This document shows positions 7,024 through 14,767 of a DNA stretch of 16,084 bases, in pieces; the first letter of the stretch is position 1; each line of letters opens with the position of its first letter. Location of the stretch: positions 1 through 16,084 of the forward strand of contig JAFSOM010000614.1 of the NCBI GenBank assembly GCA_017447005.1, read 5' to 3'. This DNA comes from Oscillibacter sp. (GTDB lineage Bacteria; Bacillota; Clostridia; Oscillospirales; Oscillospiraceae). A model generated the notes under the pieces. The model made no database searches. It saw only the letters and a program-made list of their open reading frames with translations, and was not told the origin of the DNA. The position numbers were made by a program, and so were the translations under genes.

Positions 7024-10000
7024 GTGTCAAGATTGATTATGAACTCTCTGTCAAAATTGCGGAACGGAGACGCCGTTTCCGTCACTTATGGAGACGTGAC
7101 GCACCCTGAAACCATTTTCGGAACCGTGGCGGAAAATGAAACCGAATACGACGGCGGCGGCGTTCCCGTCAGCGGAACGATTGTGCTGACGGATGAGGCC
7201 GGGCAAGAGTCGTTTGTAAGCTACAACATTATTCACGGCTTGAAGCAACTGGGAAAAACCGCGCCGCCCTCAATGCCGTCCGCGCCGCCGTCGGCCCCCT
7301 CACCGGCTCCCTCACCCGCTCCGGAACCTCAAAAGAAATCGGCGTCATTGCTCAGAGATGAATTATCCGTGGCCGCGCTCGCCCTCAGCGACAGACAAAT
7401 CCGGGATATTTTCGGACAACTCCCCCGTAAGGAGCGGAAAAAACTCGACAGCGCGTACAGTAAGTTCCAGTACGGCGTAAAGTGCACGGACCGGGAGCGG
7501 ATGTCCTCGGCAGCGCGATTGGCCCGGCAACTGATGTTACAGCCGCAGACGTTACAGGAGGGATGGAGCGCGGACGCGGCGCTGTTTTGCGGCGCGTTGC
7601 TGGCCCGCGCAGGCCTGTATTACGCCGACGCTTATCTGGTGGGACGCCGTTTCTATGAGGCCGCGCTTTGCGCGTTCCGGGAAAAAATCTGGGCGAAAGC
7701 GGGCGCATACGCCGCGCTGGCCCTGCTCGAACCGCAAGCGGGCGCTTCAGAGACGCCGCCCACGGAGGATTTGCTCAATATTCTGACGGTATGCGCCCTG
7801 AACGCGCAGGATATTTCCGCGCTCCGTCTGCTGGACAGACGCCTCGGAAACGCGTTTCAGTCCGATTTTCGCCGGATTCTCGCCGCAATCATGGAGGCGA
7901 AACAGATTGCGGGTAACGCGACGGATACGGAAAGCGCCGTCGCCGCGCTCTCGCCGCGCTTCCCCAATAACGAGAGCGCGTTGGAGATTCGCCGCTTTAT
8001 CCCCATAGACGCCGACGATTTGACGGAATCCGGTATGCCGTCGGAATTTTCGGAACGTATCGCGCCGCCGCCTCGCCGTTACGTCGGCTGGATTACGAAA
8101 CTGGACTGGGGCGCTCAACGCGGCGAAATCACGGCTCCCGACGGACGGTGTTATTTCGCTTATCAGGAGGCCGACCGCGTCCTGTCGCAGAAACTGGAAG
8201 ACAACTTGAATAATAAATTGGATGAGGCCCCCATCTGGGTAAGTTTCATCCCGCGTGACGGCTGGGCCTATCAGATTATGTGCTCGGATTCCCTCTTGAC
8301 GCAGGCTCGGCAGGCGGCCGCCCGGGGAGAATACGACGCCGCGATTATCCTGTGCGAACAGGCCGCGCTTACCCCCGACGCGCCAATCGCTATGGGCGAC
8401 CTGATTCAATTCGCGCTGGAAAAGTTCCGCATGGACCGCCAGACGGAAACTCTCTACGATGTGGAATCGTTCTACCGCGCCCATCAGGACGCCTACCCGC
8501 AGGAACCGTGGCGCATTGCCGCCGTGGGACAGTTATATTATGGTCTTTGCCAGTTCCCGGTATCGCGGGAGTACCTCGCCCGCGCCCTTGACGCCGGCCC
8601 TACCAGCGCGAAAGTCCGCTCTACGTTCCTTGCGCAGTATATCCGCTCCTGTATCCGCAGTTATTACGAGAAACTTGACCTCTCCTTAATGGAGGACGTG
8701 CGCCGGAGCGCGGAGGAATGGCTCTCGCTCTACCGGAGCGACGAATTGAGCGGAGACGAACAGAACGCCCGTTTTTATCCGCGCATTCTCATTTGGAAAT
8801 GCCGCGCCGAATGCGCCCTCGGTTTGCCCGACGCGGCGGAAGAGGATTTGCGCCTCGCTTCGGAAGTCCTGCCGCCCTACGACGAACGTTTGTCGCGCTC
8901 TTACGCGGCCTTGGAGGAGACCCGCAGACGCGTGAATCAAACGCGCCCCGCGCCGAAAAAGTCTCCCGAACCGGAACGCGCCGACGAATCCGCCGCGCCG
9001 GAACCTGTCGCCGACGCCGCCCCGGAAGAATCGTCCGACGCCCCGGACGAACGTCCCGACGCGCTCCCGCCGGACAGTGAAGAGCGCGCCGACGTAACGG
9101 ACGAGGACGACGCCGACGATGAGGAATCCGAGAGCGGCGATGAGAATATGGAAACCGTGCCGTATCAGGACCGCGACGGCTGGGCCGCGCTCCGCCTGAC
9201 GAAACAGGATGTTATCAACTACGCGATGGAACTGGACGGCCCCGACGCTGTGCCGCTGGCTGTGGCGTATCTCAAAGCCGCGTCCATGCTCAATTCCAAC
9301 TTCACGCCCGTTTACCGCGTCGCCGCGCTCGCCGTCAGCGACCCCTCCGAACCGCAGGACTACTCCCTCTCCGCGCTCCTCGACGCCTTTGAGAATATGG
9401 ACGCCGAATATACCGTCCTGACGGATTTCTGCATGGCGGCGGCGTTTCTACGGGCCTCCTTCCTCTCCGGACGCGGCTGGGACTTCACCGCACGCGGACT
9501 GCGCGACAGCATTTCCATTATACGCGATATGCCCGCGCTTCAAGCCGCTTGCGACGCGCTGGAGGAGTTCCGTAACCTCTCCGGACAGGCTATGGACATC
9601 TACGCCGACTACCGCAATCAGGACGTGACGCATATCCGCGACGAGTTGGAAGATACGGTACGCCACGCGGAGGAATCCTATCAGCGTTTCGTACTGACCC
9701 CGCCGCGTGAGGGCGTCCGCTTCGCCCGTCTGCTCGAAACGAAAAAAATCGCCTTCGCTAAAGACGGCTGGCTCGCCGAGATGATTCGCCATGTCATAGA
9801 GCGCGACCAAGCCGCGCTGGAACGGGAAAAGGAATCGTTCGTCAACCGCTTCCTCAACGGCATTCCGCAATTTTCCCACAAGCAGTTGAGCGCGTCCGCG
9901 ATTGACGCGTTTATCGACGAATGCTGGACGCAGGCCGCCAAACGCCTCCGCTTGCAGAAAGAGCATACCTCTTTACAGGGCGACCGCCGGAATAATCTCC

Positions 10001-12786
10001 GCTCCAACGTCACGGAAATGCTGGATGCGCTGTGCCACTGGTACGCGCTCGCCGACCGGAACGCGGGTCTGACGTGGCGCACGCCGGAGGGCGAACGGGC
10101 CGCGACAAATTTACGTTCGCGTCTGTCCGGCGAACTCGACGAGATTGCCGCGTACTGTCAGGACACCGCGCCCCTCGCCTCAACGCCGGAGGAACGGCTC
10201 GGACTGCGCATTCTGTCCCATACCGCCCGCGAACTCCTTGACCGTCTGGAAGGCAACTGGAGTTTTGAGCGCGAAAACTTCTTCTATGTCACCTTCCTGA
10301 AAAGCGACCAGATTCTGTTGGATGAGGATTTCCTTCCCGATTTCACGTCCACGTTCTGCGCGTTGCCGGAATTGAACGTCCTCGCCCGTATCCGCGCCCA
10401 TGCGGAGGGCGACAGGCCCGATTGGCAGGATTGTCTCAACAGCATTTACGGCCCCGATAAGACCGCGCATAACTACGGACGCGCCGCCCGGATTCTGGCC
10501 TATCTCCACGCCGCCGGACATGACGACGCCGTGACGATTCCCGAAAACGCGGATGTGTTCGTCACGCAGGCCAAATTACAGGCCGGCGTCCGGTTCCGGG
10601 GCTTCTTGGAGGCCTACGCCCTCGCCTCGAATTACGGACAGATTATGACCTCCGACAACTTCTGCTCTACGCTGGAAGATACGATACGCTATTGGTACGT
10701 CGACTGCCTGAAAAGTAAGAATTACGGCTTCTTCAACCGGATTCTCACGCAGGCCATGGACAAAATTCACGAGAGCGCGCAGGAATACGAAACGCTCCTC
10801 AGCGCCCAGCTTGACGCCCTGATTGACGGCAATCAGGCGCAGTTTGACCAACATCCCGGTTATGTCGACGCCATCCGCGAACAGATTGCGAACCAAAACT
10901 TCATCGTCGCGGAGGACTGGATGCGCCGTATCCGCGTCGGCGATTTCTCCCTTGACATTCAACAGCCGGAGGCCTTGGGCTATCTGGAGGACTTCTGGAA
11001 TAACTACGCCGCCGTCTATAACCGCGTATCCGACGCCAGCCGCTCTTTGAGCGCGTTACTCAGCGGTCGCCGCGCCCGGAATAAGGACGCAAGAGGCGCC
11101 CAACAGCTCATTGACAACTGGCTCAATAACGGAAGTCCGACGACTCCGGAACGCATCACGCAACTGCTCAATCGTTTGGGGTGGAACAACATCCAAGTGA
11201 CGCCGTACACGTTTCCCGCCGACACCCGCACGGAGATTTATCACGTCGTGCGGGACGCGGAGGCCGCGAATCTGACCGCGCCGCTTCATCCTATCGCCGC
11301 GTTCGGCTCGCGTCTGGCCCGCGACGGCATGTACGTCGTCTGTCTCTACGGCTCCTACGACTGCGACAGGCTCTATGAGAAAATCCGCGCCCTTGACGCC
11401 CTCGACGGCAACAAGGTCATTCTCCTCGATTACGCCCTCGGCGGCGTGGACAGACGAGCGCTCGCCCGGAAAATCAAACAGCGCGAAAGCGGTCTGCGTA
11501 ACGTTTACCTCGTCATTGACCGCGTCCTGCTCTGCCACCTCGCCAATAACTACAACGAAAACCTGATTAACCGTATCCTCATGGCGGACGGGATTCCCTT
11601 CTCCTACTGTCAGCCCTACGTCGTGGAATCGTCGCACACCATGCCGCCGGAAATTTTCATCGGGCGGAAAGACGAACTGTTCCGCATTGAGGACCCGAAC
11701 GGCGTCAATCTCGTCTACGGCGGACGCCAGCTCGGAAAGTCCGCGCTCTTCAAGAAGGCCCGCGGCGATTTGGACGGCAATCAGGGCCGCCGCGCCGTAC
11801 TCGTGGACATCAAGGACTGCGACTGTACCGCCGCCGCCCGCCGCCTGTCTATGGAACTCATGGAACTCGAACTCCTCCCCGACGACGGCCCCGTTATCGA
11901 CGATTGGGACGAACTCTGTGACATGATTCGCCGTTGCCTGCGCCGTCATGAGGAAATCCGCTACCTGCTGATTATGCTTGACGAAGCCGATACCTTTATC
12001 GCCGATTGCAGTCAGTACAATTACAAGCCACTTGTCAACCTCAAGAATATTCAACAGGGCTTGCCGGGCCGGTTCAAGTTCGCGCTCGCGGGCTTGCATA
12101 ACATCATCCGGTTCAACCGGGAAGTGGCGCTCGGCAAAAACGCCGTCATTACGCAGTTCTCCTCCCTCAAAATTACGCCGTTCCGCACGCCCGAAGCGCA
12201 GGAACTTTTGACCGTGCCGCTGAGTTATTTGGGCTTGTCGCTGCCCAGCCGCGTCACCGTCTCGCAGATTCTCGCCACCGTCAACTATTTCCCCGGCCTG
12301 ATTCAACTCTACTGTCAGAAGCTGATAGAGTCCCTCCGCGCCCCCGATTACGCCGGGTACGACGTGAAACGCACGCCGCCTTACGTCATCACCGACGACC
12401 ATCTCCGGCGCGTCATGGCCGATAAGGAGTTTATGGAACAAATCCGGGAGAAGTTTGAAATCACGCTCCGCCTTGACCAAGACCAAGGAAGCTGTTACTA
12501 CCCGCTGACGCTCCTTATCGGCTGGATGTACACCGACGAACCCTCCCGCGGCGGCTATACGGCGAAAGACATTCTCCGTCACGCGAAAGATTTGTCCGTC
12601 GCGCCGCTCAAAGACCTCTCCGAAGAGCAGATTGACGCGCTCCTGCAAGAGCTTCAGGATTTGAACATCCTGCGGAGCGTCAGTCAGGACACGTACCTGC
12701 TCGCGTCCAAGAACTTCCGCGACCTGCTCGGCTCCGACGACGAAATCTTTGAAAAGCTGTCCCGCATGGGGGAGGGCGACGCATGA
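7024..12786 (+). CDS. Giant multidomain protein with C-terminal STAND/AAA-type ATPase
   Basis: 1920 residues, probably cytoplasmic (no signal peptide or membrane helix seen). Order: a small beta-rich domain (about 10-77); a Pro/Ala/Ser linker (80-103); helical, TPR-like repeats (about 110-325); a cold-shock/OB-like segment with the pattern GWITKLDWGAQRGEI (355-420); more TPR-like helices (425-640); an acidic disordered linker (640-712); a long helical region (about 725-1400); a Rossmann-like segment (about 1405-1535) with strands YVVCLYG, KVILLDY and VYLVIDR; then the ATPase. That has FIGRKDEL (1545-1552), Walker A GGRQLGKS (1566-1573), Walker B LLIMLDEAD (1648-1656), a sensor-like FALAGLHN (1686-1693) and a likely winged helix (about 1830-1905). 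Known FxGR-type STAND/Orc-like ATPases act as NTP-dependent switches. Its stop overlaps the next gene's start (ATGA). The ATPase is sure; the other domains are by eye; the whole function is unknown. Confidence 0.85.
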   Translation: MSRLIMNSLSKLRNGDAVSVTYGDVTHPETIFGTVAENETEYDGGGVPVSGTIVLTDEAGQESFVSYNIIHGLKQLGKTAPPSMPSAPPSAPSPAPSPAPEPQKKSASLLRDELSVAALALSDRQIRDIFGQLPRKERKKLDSAYSKFQYGVKCTDRERMSSAARLARQLMLQPQTLQEGWSADAALFCGALLARAGLYYADAYLVGRRFYEAALCAFREKIWAKAGAYAALALLEPQAGASETPPTEDLLNILTVCALNAQDISALRLLDRRLGNAFQSDFRRILAAIMEAKQIAGNATDTESAVAALSPRFPNNESALEIRRFIPIDADDLTESGMPSEFSERIAPPPRRYVGWITKLDWGAQRGEITAPDGRCYFAYQEADRVLSQKLEDNLNNKLDEAPIWVSFIPRDGWAYQIMCSDSLLTQARQAAARGEYDAAIILCEQAALTPDAPIAMGDLIQFALEKFRMDRQTETLYDVESFYRAHQDAYPQEPWRIAAVGQLYYGLCQFPVSREYLARALDAGPTSAKVRSTFLAQYIRSCIRSYYEKLDLSLMEDVRRSAEEWLSLYRSDELSGDEQNARFYPRILIWKCRAECALGLPDAAEEDLRLASEVLPPYDERLSRSYAALEETRRRVNQTRPAPKKSPEPERADESAAPEPVADAAPEESSDAPDERPDALPPDSEERADVTDEDDADDEESESGDENMETVPYQDRDGWAALRLTKQDVINYAMELDGPDAVPLAVAYLKAASMLNSNFTPVYRVAALAVSDPSEPQDYSLSALLDAFENMDAEYTVLTDFCMAAAFLRASFLSGRGWDFTARGLRDSISIIRDMPALQAACDALEEFRNLSGQAMDIYADYRNQDVTHIRDELEDTVRHAEESYQRFVLTPPREGVRFARLLETKKIAFAKDGWLAEMIRHVIERDQAALEREKESFVNRFLNGIPQFSHKQLSASAIDAFIDECWTQAAKRLRLQKEHTSLQGDRRNNLRSNVTEMLDALCHWYALADRNAGLTWRTPEGERAATNLRSRLSGELDEIAAYCQDTAPLASTPEERLGLRILSHTARELLDRLEGNWSFERENFFYVTFLKSDQILLDEDFLPDFTSTFCALPELNVLARIRAHAEGDRPDWQDCLNSIYGPDKTAHNYGRAARILAYLHAAGHDDAVTIPENADVFVTQAKLQAGVRFRGFLEAYALASNYGQIMTSDNFCSTLEDTIRYWYVDCLKSKNYGFFNRILTQAMDKIHESAQEYETLLSAQLDALIDGNQAQFDQHPGYVDAIREQIANQNFIVAEDWMRRIRVGDFSLDIQQPEALGYLEDFWNNYAAVYNRVSDASRSLSALLSGRRARNKDARGAQQLIDNWLNNGSPTTPERITQLLNRLGWNNIQVTPYTFPADTRTEIYHVVRDAEAANLTAPLHPIAAFGSRLARDGMYVVCLYGSYDCDRLYEKIRALDALDGNKVILLDYALGGVDRRALARKIKQRESGLRNVYLVIDRVLLCHLANNYNENLINRILMADGIPFSYCQPYVVESSHTMPPEIFIGRKDELFRIEDPNGVNLVYGGRQLGKSALFKKARGDLDGNQGRRAVLVDIKDCDCTAAARRLSMELMELELLPDDGPVIDDWDELCDMIRRCLRRHEEIRYLLIMLDEADTFIADCSQYNYKPLVNLKNIQQGLPGRFKFALAGLHNIIRFNREVALGKNAVITQFSSLKITPFRTPEAQELLTVPLSYLGLSLPSRVTVSQILATVNYFPGLIQLYCQKLIESLRAPDYAGYDVKRTPPYVITDDHLRRVMADKEFMEQIREKFEITLRLDQDQGSCYYPLTLLIGWMYTDEPSRGGYTAKDILRHAKDLSVAPLKDLSEEQIDALLQELQDLNILRSVSQDTYLLASKNFRDLLGSDDEIFEKLSRMGEGDA

Positions 12787-13847
12787 GGGCCGATAACATC
12801 TGGTGGGGCCAGATTGGAAACTCTCTGCGCCTGCTCTCCGGCGTCACGGAACATCTGCGCGACCATAAATCGGCGGTTCTGTTCATGTCGCCGCGCTTCC
12901 CGTGGAAAGAGCGCTTTTACCGTGAAATTGACATCCGCCGCGCCCCCTACAGCGTGGCGCGGCGCCTGAAACGTATCGCGTGGAACGGCAAAGGCGAACC
13001 CGGTCAACTGATTTTAACCGGCATGTGCCCCATTGACGTACAAGTAGACTACTGGCCCGGTCAGACTTACGGCGAATATCTCGGCTCGCGGCGTAACCTC
13101 GTCATTCACGATTACGACATCTGGATTACGGGAGTGCACAGCAAACAGGACTTGACGAAATGGGTGGAGTTCGTCACACAGTACCACGCCGCCGCGAAAG
13201 AATCCGAACCCCACGCCGATTTCCTGATTGAGTACGACGGCCCGCCCATGAAAACGCCCACGGTAGAGCAGATTTCCTGTCAGGTAGAGCGCTATGACTG
13301 CCGCGTGTTCTGTCTGGAAATGGCGGCGGAGTTGTCCGGCTCGAATTTGCGCGACTATCAGGCGGAACTCGCGTTGAGTATCGGCGGAAGTCAGCCGGAA
13401 CTCTGCGCCGCGTTGCTCGAAACCGGAGACCGTCTCATAGAGAATCCGCTCGCCGCCGCGCAAAGCGTCCTCGCCTCCGCCCGCGACTCCTACGGCAAAC
13501 CCTTTCCGCAACAGTCCGAAAGCGAATTGACCAGCGAAATTTGGCTTGCCGCCGTCGCGCTGTTGTTCCCGCTCATGGAACGCTACCGCATTGACTTCAT
13601 AGAGCGGCATAAGCTCGAACTGACGCGCTTTCTGCCTATCTCGAACTCCAACGGCGACGAAGTGACCGAACCCTTTGACCTCGAAATCGGCGCGTTGTGC
13701 TATATTATCGCCAATCTGCGGGTACATCTTTTCACGCCGATGGAAGTCAGCGGCTTGCGTCTGTGCCGACGCCTGCGCAACCAGTTGGCGCATAACAAGC
13801 CCGTCGACTGCGCCGACGTGAACGCCGTCATGATGTTGTCCTCGTAA
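12783..13847 (+). CDS. Partner protein: degenerate P-loop-like N-terminus and C-terminal HEPN-like R-x4-H motif
   Basis: 354 residues, no signal peptide. The N-terminus (WWGQIGNSLRLLSGVTEHL, then a strand AVLFMS at 31-36 followed by PRFPWKERF) resembles an NTPase beta1/P-loop in which the glycines are lost and a lysine (42) is kept. This fits inactivated STAND (iSTAND) domains, by eye only. A second core strand may be NLVIHDYDIWITGV (105-118). The C-terminus holds RNQLAH (332-337), an R-x4-H motif in a helix, followed by NKPVDCADV. This is the usual signature of HEPN ribonucleases and of several RNA-cleaving toxins. The ATG overlaps the TGA of the ATPase gene, with GGAGGG six bases upstream, so the two proteins are translationally coupled and likely interact. 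Function unknown; an RNase effector controlled by the ATPase is my best inference. Confidence 0.75.
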   Translation: MRADNIWWGQIGNSLRLLSGVTEHLRDHKSAVLFMSPRFPWKERFYREIDIRRAPYSVARRLKRIAWNGKGEPGQLILTGMCPIDVQVDYWPGQTYGEYLGSRRNLVIHDYDIWITGVHSKQDLTKWVEFVTQYHAAAKESEPHADFLIEYDGPPMKTPTVEQISCQVERYDCRVFCLEMAAELSGSNLRDYQAELALSIGGSQPELCAALLETGDRLIENPLAAAQSVLASARDSYGKPFPQQSESELTSEIWLAAVALLFPLMERYRIDFIERHKLELTRFLPISNSNGDEVTEPFDLEIGALCYIIANLRVHLFTPMEVSGLRLCRRLRNQLAHNKPVDCADVNAVMMLSS

Positions 13848-13898
13848 AGAGCGCGCCCCGGTAGAACCGGAAAACGCTTCGCAAAATCCGATAAAAGA

Positions 13899-13940
13899 AA
13901 AGGTTGTCGCCAGACGCTTAGAAGTCTGGTGACAGCCTTT
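13899..13940. terminator. Long bidirectional terminator between convergent genes
   Basis: AAAGGTTGTCGCCAGAC (13899-13915) pairs with GTCTGGTGACAGCCTTT (13924-13940): 17 pairs with two wobbles and an 8-base loop. On the minus strand it is followed by TTTCTTTTAT, a good T-rich tail for the response-regulator gene. On the plus strand the 3' arm ends in TTT, so it can also stop the ATPase/HEPN-like operon, which ends 51 bp earlier. Confidence 0.8.
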
Positions 13941-13978
13941 CATGTTTATGCGCGGCGCCCGCTTCGCCGGAATCCGCC

Positions 13979-14632
13979 TTAGACGATTCCCGATTGAACC
14001 GCCCATATCGCCAACTGCGTCCTGTCCCGTAAATGCAGTTTGGAAAGAATCACGCTGATAGAGTTACGAACCGTTCCTTCCGAAAGACATATCTCCCGGG
14101 CGATTTCCTTATTGGACAGGCCGCGCCCGACCGCCCGGATAACCTCCCATTCGTTCTTTCGGATTTCTTTGAGCGTGTCCTCCTCCACGTGGATTCTGAT
14201 TGTATTTTTCGCCATTTGCGAAAACAGGCGGATGGCTTTCGTGGCAATGTCCGGATTTATCATCGCGCCGCCGTGATAGACAATCTGGATTGCCTTGGAA
14301 AGCTCCGCGAGACTGCTTCCCTTTAAAAGATAACCGCTCGCGCCGTATTTTAACGCGCCAAATATGGCGTCGTCATCGTCAAAAGAAGTTAAAATAATGA
14401 CCTTTATCCGGGGAAACCTGTCCTTTATGATGCGGGCGCCCTCCGCGCCGTCCGTTCCGGGCATCCGAATATCCGTTAAAACGACATCGGGATAGTTACG
14501 TTCCGCGCTTCTAAGCGCTTCGGGAACGCTGGAAACGGCATTGGTCACTTCAATGTCCGGGTTGACGCCTAACACTACTTTCAGGCTTTCCCTGAACAGT
14601 TCCTGACTATCCGCAATCAACACCTTAATCAT
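13979..14632 (-). CDS. NarL/LuxR-family DNA-binding response regulator
   Basis: A 217-residue two-component regulator. The N-terminal receiver domain has the phosphoacceptor D54 in LTDIRMPGTDG, the conserved T82 and K104 (LLKGSS). The metal-binding acidic pair is only D8 followed by S9 (IADSQ) instead of the usual two acidic residues. The C-terminal LuxR-type helix-turn-helix (about 158-213) carries the GLSNKEIAREICLSEGTVRN pattern that binds DNA as a dimer. The ATG at 14632 has AGGAGG five bases upstream. No sensor kinase gene is visible in the window, so its signal and targets are unknown. It lies 135 bp after the partial surface-protein gene on the same strand, with two hairpins between. 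It points against the ATPase operon and shares its terminator. Family certain. Confidence 0.95.
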   Translation of the reverse strand: MIKVLIADSQELFRESLKVVLGVNPDIEVTNAVSSVPEALRSAERNYPDVVLTDIRMPGTDGAEGARIIKDRFPRIKVIILTSFDDDDAIFGALKYGASGYLLKGSSLAELSKAIQIVYHGGAMINPDIATKAIRLFSQMAKNTIRIHVEEDTLKEIRKNEWEVIRAVGRGLSNKEIAREICLSEGTVRNSISVILSKLHLRDRTQLAIWAVQSGIV

Positions 14633-14674
14633 ATTCCCCTCCTCACACGCTGTATGCCGGACGCTTTCCCGGCG

Positions 14675-14715
14675 CGGAAACGGTCAGCCTTGCAACAATC
14701 GGCTGACCGTTTCCG
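14675..14715 (-). terminator. 15-bp perfect hairpin between surface protein and response regulator genes
   Basis: CGGAAACGGTCAGCC (14675-14689) and GGCTGACCGTTTCCG (14701-14715) pair perfectly around an 11-base loop. It lies 53 bp after the surface-protein stop and 43 bp before the regulator's ATG. No T-run follows on either strand, so it may be a weak terminator, a stabilising structure or a regulatory site. Confidence 0.55.
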
Positions 14716-14728
14716 GTTATCGCGCCTT

Positions 14729-14748
14729 GCGGAACAGACGTTTTCCGC
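14729..14748 (-). other. Short hairpin just after the surface-protein stop codon
   Basis: GCGGAA (14729-14734) pairs with TTCCGC (14743-14748) around an 8-base loop, 20 bp past the stop of the surface-protein gene. It precedes the longer hairpin at 14675-14715. The two may together mark the transcript end. Confidence 0.4.
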
Positions 14749-14767
14749 TATGGTTCAGTCCGCGGAA

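Noticed and set aside
6690..7085. A 131-residue minus-strand open frame in the metG/ATPase intergenic region
   Set aside because: It translates the intergenic repeats (recurring GGMRK and PPPVPLPFQGRG strings), overlaps the promoter and start of the plus-strand operon, and lacks a ribosome site.
11341..11376. Similarity of LYGSYDCDRLYE in the ATPase protein to VYGSYDCPEVW in the CFI-box tail
   Set aside because: Only five or six residues match and the surrounding sequence and domain context differ; I treat it as chance.
11056..12648. A 530-residue open frame on the minus strand inside the ATPase region
   Set aside because: It is antisense to intact Walker A, Walker B and FxGR motifs on the plus strand. 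The GC-rich codon usage here leaves few stops on the opposite strand. It has no ribosome site or recognisable domain.
13014..14006. A 330-residue minus-strand open frame over the HEPN-like gene
   Set aside because: It overlaps both the coupled partner gene and the end of the response regulator gene, would run through the terminator at 13899-13940, and resembles no family.
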